From the NCBI GenBank assembly GCA_903922745.1, contig CAIXVA010000152.1, positions 1 through 6,000 of the forward strand: a DNA stretch of 6,000 nucleotides, given 5' to 3'. The position numbers were made by a program, and so were the translations under genes. Position 1 is the first letter of the stretch; each line of letters begins with the position of its first letter. Below are positions 1-5,901 of this stretch, piece by piece. Under the pieces are notes generated by a model. The model worked only from the letters and a program-made list of their open reading frames with translations, did no database searches and was not told where the DNA came from. The stretch is from an uncultured Actinomycetes bacterium. GTDB taxonomy: Bacteria; Actinomycetota; Actinomycetes; Nanopelagicales; Nanopelagicaceae.

Positions 1-328
1 CGCGAAGCTCGCGTGCATCATCTACTAAACCGTGCGTGGCAGCATCTAGTTCAATAACATCTAGTGAACCTGGGCCATTCGCCACTAGATCTTTACATGA
101 TTGACACTCGCCACATGGATTTGGTGTTGGCCCTTTTTCACAATTTAGCGAGCGCGCCATGATTCGTGCGCTAGAAGTTTTTCCGCAACCACGTGGACCA
201 CTAAATAAATATGCGTGGTGTGTGCGACCTGATTCCAATGCATTTGAAAGTGGAACAGTTACATGTTCTTGTCCGATGACATCTGCAAAAACAGAGGGAC
301 GATATTTACGATACAAAGCTAATGACAT
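1..328 (-). CDS. dnaX: DNA polymerase III subunit gamma/tau, N-terminal part (runs off the left edge)
   Basis: This is the clamp-loader ATPase of the replicative polymerase, which helps load the beta clamp on DNA. The 109 visible codons start at an ATG (326-328) and begin MSLALYRKYRPSVFADVIGQ, the typical DnaX N-terminus. A Walker A motif GPRGCGKT lies at residues 44-51. The four zinc-binding cysteines follow the family spacing at residues 63, 72, 75 and 78, and the segment VIELDAATHGLVDDARELR (91-109) matches the start of the Walker B region. AGAGGAG at 336-342, 7 nt before the ATG, is a strong ribosome binding site and supports this start. The SRP RNA gene lies directly upstream on the same strand, a linkage known in Actinobacteria. 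The Walker B motif, sensors and tau domains lie outside the window, so gamma/tau forms cannot be assessed. Confidence 0.97.
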   Translation of the reverse strand, partial: MSLALYRKYRPSVFADVIGQEHVTVPLSNALESGRTHHAYLFSGPRGCGKTSSARIMARSLNCEKGPTPNPCGECQSCKDLVANGPGSLDVIELDAATHGLVDDARELR

Positions 329-335
329 CGCCGTG

Positions 336-342
336 CTCCTCT
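336..342 (-). promoter_or_regulatory. Ribosome binding site of dnaX
   Basis: On the - strand this reads AGAGGAG, 7 nt before the dnaX ATG. It fixes the start codon, since no other in-frame start has a comparable site. Confidence 0.8.
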
Positions 343-385
343 ACTGTTCGTCGCGCCTATTTTCTTACGTAGTAACCCTATTAAA

Positions 386-476
386 AGGACCCCTCGCACA
401 CCCGCCAGAGCGGACCTACCCTTGCTGCATTCCTGCCCTGGGGGAGTTCAGTACGGTAACGCCGTACGAGGGATCT
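386..476 (-). ncRNA. ffs: Signal recognition particle RNA, small bacterial type (4.5S-like)
   Basis: This is the RNA core of the signal recognition particle. It binds Ffh and targets nascent membrane proteins to FtsY and SecYEG. On the - strand the Ffh-binding hairpin is plain: GCA-GGAA-TGC, with the GGAA tetraloop at 430-433, followed by the conserved AGCA internal-loop strand. The flanks CTGAACTCCCCCAGG and AAGGGTAGG...CTCTGGCGGGTG resemble actinobacterial SRP RNAs. The ends pair over 12 bp (464-475 with 388-399, including G-U pairs), which sets the approximate boundaries. A TTTT run (383-386) right after this helix could make it act as its own terminator. There is no Alu domain, so this is the short form. 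The exact 5' and 3' ends are uncertain by a few bases. Confidence 0.93.
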
Positions 477-498
477 GGCGTAATCATAGTTACAGCCA
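476..498. repeat. Inverted repeat between ffs and tRNA-Ser
   Basis: TGGC-GTAA, a 6-nt centre, then TTAC-A-GCCA gives eight pairs with one unpaired A (494). It covers the ffs -10 hexamer and starts next to the predicted RNA 5' end. It could be an operator or a chance repeat. It lies mostly upstream of the predicted ffs transcript, so an RNA role for ffs is unlikely. Confidence 0.4.
483..488 (-). promoter_or_regulatory. Candidate -10 element for ffs
   Basis: On the - strand this reads TATGAT (5 of 6 bases of TATAAT). It ends 7 nt before position 475, the first base of the terminal SRP RNA helix, which is the expected distance to a transcription start. The matching -35 position (506-511, TGAACT) is poor. 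The hexamer lies inside an inverted repeat at 476-498. Confidence 0.55.
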
Positions 499-511
499 CC
501 GATAGAGTTCA

Positions 512-524
512 CCTCCTCGGGAGG
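512..524 (+). other. Leader hairpin competing with the tRNA-Ser acceptor stem
   Basis: CCTCC (512-516), loop TCG, GGAGG (520-524) is a perfect 5-bp stem. Its right arm is the first five bases of the mature tRNA, so the leader mimics the tRNA's own 3' acceptor strand (ATCCTCC, 597-603). The structure can form only in a precursor that starts at or before about 512. Confidence 0.4.
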
Positions 525-604
525 ATTCGCATAGCGGCCGAGTGCGCACGCTTGGAAAGCGTGTATAGGGCAACCTATCGAGGGTTCAAATCCCTCATCC
601 TCCG
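520..604 (+). tRNA. tRNA-Ser, anticodon GGA
   Basis: This is a class II tRNA of 85 bases reading serine codons UCC and UCU. The acceptor stem is GGAGGAT (520-526) with ATCCTCC (597-603), and the discriminator is G604, as usual for serine. The D stem is GCA/TGC (529-531, 543-545). The anticodon stem is CACGC/GCGTG with loop TTGGAAA, and the anticodon GGA is at 554-556. A long variable arm, ATAGG/CCTAT (565-569, 574-578), is diagnostic for tRNA-Ser. The T arm is GAGGG-TTCAAAT-CCCTC. The 3' CCA is not encoded and must be added after transcription. It is divergent from ffs. No clear promoter is visible; TAGAGT at 503-508 is a weak -10 candidate. No convincing terminator follows. Confidence 0.97.
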
Positions 605-675
605 CTCAGAAAGTTCATTTAAAAACTATTCCACTCTCGAGGCTCCCCACGTACCTTTGCCAATTATGTCAAAGA

Positions 676-680
676 GGGAG
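676..680 (+). promoter_or_regulatory. Ribosome binding site of the alpha/beta hydrolase
   Basis: GGGAG ends 7 nt before the ATG at 688 and supports that start. The 83 bp between tRNA-Ser and this gene hold no convincing promoter or terminator, so readthrough from the tRNA unit is possible. Confidence 0.7.
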
Positions 681-687
681 AGTAAAA

Positions 688-1593
688 ATGGCTGAGCAGG
701 CACTTGATTACACCGGAACTATGCAGTGGAAGCACGGCAGCACTTGGTACCGAGTTATTGGGGATTTGAAATCCAAGATGACTCCCGCAGTTGTTATACA
801 TGGTGGTCCTGGTGCTCCACATAATTATGTACTCGGAATTGTTCATCTCATCGCTATGTCGGGCCGGCCAGTAATTGTCTACGATCAAATTGGATGTGGT
901 CAATCAACGCATTTAAATGACAAGCCAGGTGAGTTCTGGACTGTTGAACTTTTTAAAGAAGAACTTAACTTGCTGCTCAAAGAGTTAAAGATTTCAAAGA
1001 AGTACATTCTTGTCGGCCAATCATGGGGCGGAATTCTCTCTTTTGCTCATGCAGTTGATAAGCCAAAGGGACTTAAGGGTCTAGTAATTGCAAATTCACT
1101 CGCATCCGTTCCAAAGTGGCTGCCTGAAATTGAAAGACTTGTTACTGAATTGCCGCCCGTGCACCGCAAAGCAGTTCACAAAGGTTTAAAGGAGGGTAAT
1201 TACACTTCACCGGAGTTTGAAGCTGCAAATGACTTCTTCACTCTTCGACATTTGGTGCGTGTTCCAATGACGGCAGATGTTGCTGAAGCGTTCGGTCAAC
1301 TTGCAGTAAATCCGACAGTTTATGCAGCCATGTGGGGGCCAGTTGAATTTGCACCGATCGGTTCATTAAATACCTGGGATGTTGAAGATCAACTTAAAAA
1401 AATTAAAGTTCCGACGCTTCTCATTAATGGAAAGTTTGATGAAGTGACCCCAAAGATGCAAAAGCGTCTTGTGAAAAAGATTAAGGGAGCAGAGTGGGTC
1501 TGTCTTCCTTATTCGTCACATCTTTCATGGGTAGAAGAACCTGCAGCATGGATAAGCGCTGTTAGTGATTTCTTGAAGCGTAAGAAGCTCTAG
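688..1593 (+). CDS. Proline iminopeptidase-like alpha/beta hydrolase (peptidase S33 type)
   Basis: A 301-residue cytoplasmic alpha/beta-hydrolase, full length for the proline iminopeptidase/tricorn-interacting-factor F1 group. Enzymes of this group remove N-terminal proline or other residues from small peptides. The oxyanion-hole motif HGGPG is at residues 38-42. DQIGCGQS (66-73) matches the DQRGxGxS motif of the family, with Ile in place of Arg. The nucleophile elbow GQSWGG is at 110-115 (Ser112). The likely acid is Asp251 in GKFDEVTP and the likely base is His278 in SSHLSW. A helical cap lies at about 145-230. There is no signal peptide or membrane segment. A GGGAG ribosome binding site supports the ATG start. 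The gene stands alone: tRNA-Ser is upstream and a convergent dehydrogenase is downstream. The true substrate is not readable from the sequence, and amide or ester hydrolases are alternatives. Confidence 0.88.
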   Translation: MAEQALDYTGTMQWKHGSTWYRVIGDLKSKMTPAVVIHGGPGAPHNYVLGIVHLIAMSGRPVIVYDQIGCGQSTHLNDKPGEFWTVELFKEELNLLLKELKISKKYILVGQSWGGILSFAHAVDKPKGLKGLVIANSLASVPKWLPEIERLVTELPPVHRKAVHKGLKEGNYTSPEFEAANDFFTLRHLVRVPMTADVAEAFGQLAVNPTVYAAMWGPVEFAPIGSLNTWDVEDQLKKIKVPTLLINGKFDEVTPKMQKRLVKKIKGAEWVCLPYSSHLSWVEEPAAWISAVSDFLKRKKL

Positions 1594-1597
1594 CTAA

Positions 1598-1621
1598 AAC
1601 AGCACTGGATTGGTTGCTGTT
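1598..1621 (-). terminator. Possible weak terminator between convergent genes
   Basis: AACAGCA (1598-1604) and TGCTGTT (1615-1621) form a 7-bp inverted repeat with a 10-nt loop in the 26-bp gap between the hydrolase and dehydrogenase stop codons. Read on the - strand it ends in TTTT (1596-1599), so it fits the end of the dehydrogenase transcript better. It is AT-rich and short, and its right arm overlaps the dehydrogenase stop codon. Confidence 0.35.
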
Positions 1622-3038
1622 AGATCTCTACGCCAATGAACTTGGTCTGCAAGAACTCATGAATTCCATCAAAGCCACCTTCGCGGCCCAAGCCTGATTG
1701 CTTCACGCCACCAAATGGTGCTGCTGGATCTGAAATAACACCCTTATTGATTGCAACCATTCCGGATTCCATCGCCTCTGCTGTGCGCAGCGCGCGAGTC
1801 AGATTAGATGAGAAGACATAACTAATAAGACCGAAATCGGTGTCGTTAGCCATTTCGATTCCTTCTTCATCGGTATCAAAGATGACAATCGGTGCAACTG
1901 GACCAAAGATTTCATGAAGCAGGATTGGGTTATCTTTTTTAACGATTAGAACCGTTGCTGGGTAGAAAGCGCCATCACCTTCTGGCTTAACTCCGCCAAC
2001 CTCAACCTTTGCACCCGCTGCAATAGATTCTTCAACTAATTCAGCAATCTTGTTGCGCTCTTTCATAGAAACAGATGCACCAAGTGTTGTTGTGGCTTCA
2101 GTTCCGCGGCCCATTACATATGAGCTCATGGACTTAGTCATCTCTGCAATGAACTTATCCGCAATACCTCGCTGAACAAAGATTCGGTTTGCAGATGTAC
2201 AAGCAGCGCCACCGTTACGCATCTTTGCAAGTGAAAGCTGCGGAATAGTTACTGCTAAATCTGCATCATCATGAATAACAACTTGTGCATTTCCGCCAAG
2301 CTCCATAGAGCAGCGAATAACGCGGTCTGCTGCTTCCTTTAAAAGGATGCGACCAGTTTCTGTTGAACCAGTAAAAGAAAGATTCTTAACACGTGGATCA
2401 TGCAACATCTTTGAAATTGCAGGACCAGTTTTTTCTGGAAGAACTAAATTAAGAACTCCCTTTGGCAATCCCGCACGCTCCATTAGATCCACGATGTACA
2501 TAGCGGTCAGTGGTGTTTCACCAGCTGGCTTTAACACCATGGTGCATCCAGCAGCAATTGCTGGACCAATCTTGCGAGTAGCCATTCCTGCTGGGAAGTT
2601 CCACGGTGTAATAAGAATCGAAAGGCCAATTGGTTCGTGGCTTACAAGGATTCGCTTGTCCCCTGATGGAGATTTACGGAAATCACCTGGTGTGCGAACT
2701 GTTTCTTCTGCAAACCAACGGAAGAACTCAGCAGCATATGCCGCTTCACCGCGAGCATCTGGCATCGCTTTTCCATTTTCGCGAGAAATCAATGTCGCGA
2801 TCGCTTCATTTTCCGCGGTCATTAATTCAAAAGCTTTACGCAAAATCTCTGAGCGGTATCGAGGCGCAGTCTTTGCCCACGCTTTTGCTGCGGCATCGGC
2901 AGCTGCAATTGCAGCATCACATTGCGCATCTCCGGCAAGGGCAACTTCGGCAATCACCGATCCGTCGCTTGGATCGTAAACAGGTAACTTTCCAATTCCA
3001 TCAACCCACTGGCCATCGATATATAACTGTGTATGCAT
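1620..3038 (-). CDS. gabD: Succinate-semialdehyde dehydrogenase (aldehyde dehydrogenase family)
   Basis: It oxidises succinate semialdehyde to succinate with NAD(P)+, the last step of the GABA shunt. From the ATG at 3038 it is 472 residues, normal for GabD. Landmarks are TPWNFP (Asn147), Lys170 in KPAGETP, FTGSTETG (222-229), catalytic Glu246 in ELGGN, nucleophile Cys280 in GGAACTSANR, and EIFGP (376-380). Arg155 (ATRK), Arg274 (KMRN) and Ser436 (VISDPAAP) align with residues that bind the substrate carboxylate in characterised SSADHs, which favours this over a generic aldehyde dehydrogenase. Gly173 replaces the Glu typical of NAD-specific enzymes, so NADP use is possible. The residue two after the catalytic Cys is Ser, so the disulfide switch of some SSADHs is absent. 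The start is uncertain: ATG at 3050 adds four residues, a TTG at 3125 leaves the frame open further, and none has a clear ribosome binding site. Confidence 0.88.
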   Translation of the reverse strand: MHTQLYIDGQWVDGIGKLPVYDPSDGSVIAEVALAGDAQCDAAIAAADAAAKAWAKTAPRYRSEILRKAFELMTAENEAIATLISRENGKAMPDARGEAAYAAEFFRWFAEETVRTPGDFRKSPSGDKRILVSHEPIGLSILITPWNFPAGMATRKIGPAIAAGCTMVLKPAGETPLTAMYIVDLMERAGLPKGVLNLVLPEKTGPAISKMLHDPRVKNLSFTGSTETGRILLKEAADRVIRCSMELGGNAQVVIHDDADLAVTIPQLSLAKMRNGGAACTSANRIFVQRGIADKFIAEMTKSMSSYVMGRGTEATTTLGASVSMKERNKIAELVEESIAAGAKVEVGGVKPEGDGAFYPATVLIVKKDNPILLHEIFGPVAPIVIFDTDEEGIEMANDTDFGLISYVFSSNLTRALRTAEAMESGMVAINKGVISDPAAPFGGVKQSGLGREGGFDGIHEFLQTKFIGVEI

Positions 3039-3054
3039 AGGCTGAAGCATACGC

Positions 3055-3066
3055 TTTACGCGTAAA
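3055..3066. promoter_or_regulatory. Perfect 12-bp palindrome in the dehydrogenase leader
   Basis: TTTACGCGTAAA is perfectly symmetric with a central CG, the general shape of operators for LacI-family and some other dimeric regulators. It lies 5 bp upstream of the ATG at 3050 and 17 bp upstream of the ATG at 3038, so a bound protein would sit in the early transcribed region. The regulator is unknown. Confidence 0.4.
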
Positions 3067-3095
3067 ACAGAGAAGATTGTGCGGGCTGAGGTAGA

Positions 3096-3125
3096 GTGAT
3101 ACTTATTAAATTGCAGTAAATGCAA
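3096..3125 (-). promoter_or_regulatory. Candidate promoter of the dehydrogenase
   Basis: On the - strand TTGCAT (3120-3125) and TATCAC (3096-3101) are separated by 18 nt and match -35 and -10 consensus at 3 and 4 of 6 bases. Transcription would begin near 3089, leaving a leader of about 40-50 nt that contains the TTTACGCGTAAA palindrome. The -35 hexamer lies in the right arm of the 3109-3127 palindrome. The match is weak. Confidence 0.3.
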
Positions 3126-3127
3126 TT
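3109..3127. promoter_or_regulatory. Candidate operator: palindrome between divergent dehydrogenase and permease
   Basis: AATTGCA, five bases GTAAA, then TGCAATT makes a perfect 7+7 inverted repeat centred at 3118. It ends 4 bp before the permease ribosome binding site and covers the likely -35 of the divergent dehydrogenase, so a bound dimer could affect both genes. If TTAAAT (3106-3111) is the permease -10, the site would also cover that start point. The binding protein is not encoded in the window. Confidence 0.5.
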
Positions 3128-3130
3128 AAA

Positions 3131-3137
3131 AGAGGAG
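3131..3137 (+). promoter_or_regulatory. Ribosome binding site of the permease
   Basis: AGAGGAG is 6 nt before the GTG at 3144 and decides for this non-ATG start. Confidence 0.8.
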
Positions 3138-3143
3138 TTTTAA

Positions 3144-5471
3144 GTGCCTAAGTCGTGGACTGATGATGCGCCAGCCCCAGAAGTTCTAAGAGATCACGCA
3201 CATCTTAAGGACAATTTCTTTTACACGATTAAGCGTCGCTTGCTTGGGAATCCGCTCAATCGTCACTCTCTAGGTCACCAGCGCCTTAGCAAGCGTTACG
3301 CATTAGGAATTCTTTCATCTGACTGTATTTCATCATCTGCCTACGGTTCAGAGCAGATTTTGATTGCATTACTACCAGCATTTGGATTGGCAGCGTTTGC
3401 AATTTTGATGCCAATGACTGTTGTTGTTTTAGTAATTCTTACAATCATCACGCTGTCATATCGCAATGTAATTAATGTGTACACCAAAACTGGTGGTGCA
3501 TACATTGTGTCCCGAGACAACTTTGGACCAGTAGTTGCACAAATTGCAGCTGTTGCATTGATGCTTGATTACATTGTTACTGTTGCAATTCAATCAGCAG
3601 CGGGTGTCGCAGCAATTATTTCTACATTTCCAAACTTAAATTCTTGGAAAATGCCAATGATTGTTCTGGTAATTGGAATTCTTACTTACGGAAATCTCCG
3701 TGGCGTTAAAGAAGCGGGTAAAGCGTTTGCAATGCCAACGTACTTCTTCGTCGGTTGCATGTTTATTGTCTTCGGAACCGGTCTGTACCGAGTAATTAGC
3801 GGTAATATTGATGTGCTGCCTACTGATCTACCAGGTGCCGTGCATGTTGGTGAAAGCCAAGGGCTAATGACCTTTGCTGCAATCTTTATTCTGCTTCGAG
3901 CTTTTGCAAATGGTGGGTCATCACTGACAGGGCTTGAGGCGATTTCTGATGGAGTGGCATTATTTAAGACTCCAGAGCATGTAAATGCTCGCCGTACCTT
4001 GTATGTCATGAGTACTTTGCTTGGAATTCTGGTTCTTGGCGTTTCATGGTTTGCCCACAAAATCCACGCAATGCCTTATGAATCAGGCACCCCAACAGTT
4101 ATTTCTCAAATTGCTAAAACAATTATGGGCACAGGCGCTTTTGGAAACACGATGTTCGTGCTTGTACAGCTAGCGACAATGCTTATTTTGTTTGCAGGCG
4201 CAAACACCACATATAGCGCCTTTCCTATCTTGGTGAACTTTGTTGCATCAGACGGTTATTTACCGCGCCAGTTAACAAAGCGCGGCCACCGTTTAGCTTT
4301 CTCCAATGGAATCCTGCTTCTTTCGGGTGGTGGATTACTCCTTGTGTTTATTACGGCCGGTTCTGTTGAACACTTAGTTGCTTTTTACGCTCTTGGTGTA
4401 TTTACAGGTTTCACCTTGGCTGGTTTCGGAATGGTTCGACATGCACTGCGACACAAAGAAGGCGCATGGCGCGCTAAAGTCTTTATTAATGCTCTTTCAG
4501 GATCAGTGTCCTTTGCTGTTGTGATTATCTTTGCAGTTGTTAAATTTACAGAAGGCGCATGGTTAGTTCTTGTTACCGCTCCTATTCTTGTGATTAGCTT
4601 CTTGCGCTTGCGTCGTCAATACACTCGTGAACAAGAAGCATTAGTTGTTAAGCAGCATCAAGAGCGTGCTACTTCAATTGCACGCCATGATGTAACCGTT
4701 CTAGTTGATAACGTAGATATCGCAACTGTTCGCGCAATTCGATATGCGCGTAGTTTGAAGCCACGCAATTTAGCCGCTGTCCACTTTGTTATAGATGATC
4801 GTCGCGCTGAAGAAATCCAAGCAGCGTGGGCAGCATCGGATGCTTTAGATGATGTGACACTTGAGTTAATTGACTGTCCTGATCGTCGACTTGCTAACTC
4901 TGCTTTAGATTATGCAATTCGAATGACAGAAAAACCAGATGTTGAATTAACTTTGCTTCTTCCGCGTCGTGCGTACTCTGGATTCTTAGGTCGCTTACTT
5001 CATGATCAAACAGCTGAAGAAATTGCCGCACCTATTTCACAATTGCCTCGAGTTGTTGCAACGATTGTTCCTATCGATGTGGACCGTATTACTTCTGGAA
5101 TAAATTTGATTAGTGATGAAAAGGACACTCCTGCAGTAATTGCCCCTAAGCAGGTTAAAAAGGCACCACCGGTGAACCTTGATCCAGTAAGTCACTACGC
5201 CGAAAACGTGACACCTATTGGCAACATTGAATGGCGCAAGCGAGCGCAAGTTCAGGGTCGTGTGACATCAATTAAAATCGCGCCTCGCGGATCAGCCCCA
5301 ACCCTTGAAGTTGAAATCTGGGATGAATCTGGTGGGGTTTCACTGCATTTCTTAGGCCGACGTGAAATAGCTGGACTTGAAATTGGTTCTCAGTTACGCG
5401 CCGAAGGCATGGTTGGCGAAGAAGAAGGATCTATGGTGATTCTTAATCCTTCTTACGAACTTCTTGTATAA
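3144..5471 (+). CDS. KimA/YdaO-type potassium permease (APC family) fused to a C-terminal OB-fold domain
   Basis: A 775-residue membrane protein that resembles the high-affinity K+ importer KimA of Bacillus (about 607 residues). The transporter core, about 12 helices, spans residues 50-490. Shared segments include LSSDCISSSAYGSEQ (57-71), TGGAYIVS (116-123), LDYIVTV (141-147), SLTGLEAIS (260-268) and RLAFSNG (383-389). Asp60, Tyr67, Asp142, Tyr143, Thr146, Thr262, Glu265 and Tyr415 align with residues I recall as the KimA K+ site; KimA Ser125 appears to be Gln150. Residues 505-645 form a USP-like cytosolic domain, as in KimA. After a linker (646-695), an OB-fold (696-775) contains VQGRVTSIKIAPRG, LEVEIWDESGGVSLHFLGRR and a final LNPSYELL. 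This resembles small actinobacterial OB-fold proteins encoded near Trk/Ceo potassium genes, and is absent from KimA. The leader is too short for a c-di-AMP riboswitch. Potassium as substrate is inferred from homology; amino-acid transport is the alternative. Confidence 0.88.
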   Translation: MPKSWTDDAPAPEVLRDHAHLKDNFFYTIKRRLLGNPLNRHSLGHQRLSKRYALGILSSDCISSSAYGSEQILIALLPAFGLAAFAILMPMTVVVLVILTIITLSYRNVINVYTKTGGAYIVSRDNFGPVVAQIAAVALMLDYIVTVAIQSAAGVAAIISTFPNLNSWKMPMIVLVIGILTYGNLRGVKEAGKAFAMPTYFFVGCMFIVFGTGLYRVISGNIDVLPTDLPGAVHVGESQGLMTFAAIFILLRAFANGGSSLTGLEAISDGVALFKTPEHVNARRTLYVMSTLLGILVLGVSWFAHKIHAMPYESGTPTVISQIAKTIMGTGAFGNTMFVLVQLATMLILFAGANTTYSAFPILVNFVASDGYLPRQLTKRGHRLAFSNGILLLSGGGLLLVFITAGSVEHLVAFYALGVFTGFTLAGFGMVRHALRHKEGAWRAKVFINALSGSVSFAVVIIFAVVKFTEGAWLVLVTAPILVISFLRLRRQYTREQEALVVKQHQERATSIARHDVTVLVDNVDIATVRAIRYARSLKPRNLAAVHFVIDDRRAEEIQAAWAASDALDDVTLELIDCPDRRLANSALDYAIRMTEKPDVELTLLLPRRAYSGFLGRLLHDQTAEEIAAPISQLPRVVATIVPIDVDRITSGINLISDEKDTPAVIAPKQVKKAPPVNLDPVSHYAENVTPIGNIEWRKRAQVQGRVTSIKIAPRGSAPTLEVEIWDESGGVSLHFLGRREIAGLEIGSQLRAEGMVGEEEGSMVILNPSYELLV

Positions 5472-5901
5472 AAGATTTAATCAATTCACCACATTCTTCA
5501 GCTAAAACACCTGCACGTACTTCAGTTCTAAAGGTGCTGCGAGGATCACGCAGTAAATCCCACATTGATCCAACGGCACCAGCTTTTTCATCCCATGCAC
5601 CAAATACAAGCGTTTGCAGACGAGATTGCGCAATTGCGCCGGCACACATTGCACATGGTTCAAGTGTTACCACCAAGGTGTGATCCGTTAAGTGCCAATC
5701 CCCCAGCTTTTCTGCTGCATTGCGAATTGCAACAATTTCGGCATGTGCAGTTGGATCATTATGTAATTCACGTTCATTATGACCGGTAGCAACCAACTCG
5801 CCTACTGCATTAAAAATTGCCGCACCAACTGGAATATCTCCACTAGCAACTGCATTACGAGCCGCGACAAGCGCGACGCGCATCATTTCAATATCGCTCA
5901 C
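5443..5901 (-). CDS. tadA: tRNA-specific adenosine deaminase
   Basis: It converts adenosine to inosine at wobble position 34 of tRNA-Arg(ACG), allowing one tRNA to read CGU, CGC and CGA. At 152 residues it is full length for TadA. The zinc-binding and catalytic motif HAE is at residues 53-55 (His53, Glu55), and PCAMC at 82-86 supplies Cys83 and Cys86. GDIPVGA (21-27), HNERE (41-45) and a DEKAGAVGS segment (104-112) are typical of TadA rather than guanine or cytidine deaminases. The start is a GTG whose last two bases are part of the upstream gene's TGA stop, so translation is probably coupled. GGAG at 5913-5916 is a distant (11 nt) ribosome binding site. Its 3' end overlaps the permease gene by 29 bp, tail to tail, leaving no space for a separate terminator. 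Confidence 0.96.
   Translation of the reverse strand: MSDIEMMRVALVAARNAVASGDIPVGAAIFNAVGELVATGHNERELHNDPTAHAEIVAIRNAAEKLGDWHLTDHTLVVTLEPCAMCAGAIAQSRLQTLVFGAWDEKAGAVGSMWDLLRDPRSTFRTEVRAGVLAEECGELIKSFIQEVRKKD

Noticed and set aside
395..510. Small - strand frame with a perfect AGGAGGTGA upstream (510-518)
   Set aside because: The frame of about 27 codons lies inside the SRP RNA gene and the spacing to its GTG is too long; the AGGAGG is explained as the complement of the tRNA leader CCTCCT.
159..695. Open frame of 178 codons on the + strand
   Set aside because: It runs antisense through dnaX and ffs and then through tRNA-Ser; its peptide has no recognisable domain and the underlying genes explain the sequence.
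2347..3040. Long open frames antisense to the dehydrogenase
   Set aside because: They are shadows of a strongly conserved coding strand, have no ribosome binding site and show no recognisable protein.
3039..3125. N-terminal extension of the dehydrogenase from the TTG at 3125
   Set aside because: The added 29 residues have no counterpart in the family as I know it, the TTG lacks a ribosome binding site, and the region contains two palindromes better explained as control DNA.
3067..3143. c-di-AMP (ydaO-type) riboswitch before the KimA-like permease
   Set aside because: The whole divergent spacer is about 105 bp and must hold both promoters; it is too short for this riboswitch and lacks its conserved helices.
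5037..5249. Open frame of 70 codons on the - strand inside the permease
   Set aside because: It is antisense to the USP/linker part of the permease and has no recognisable feature.
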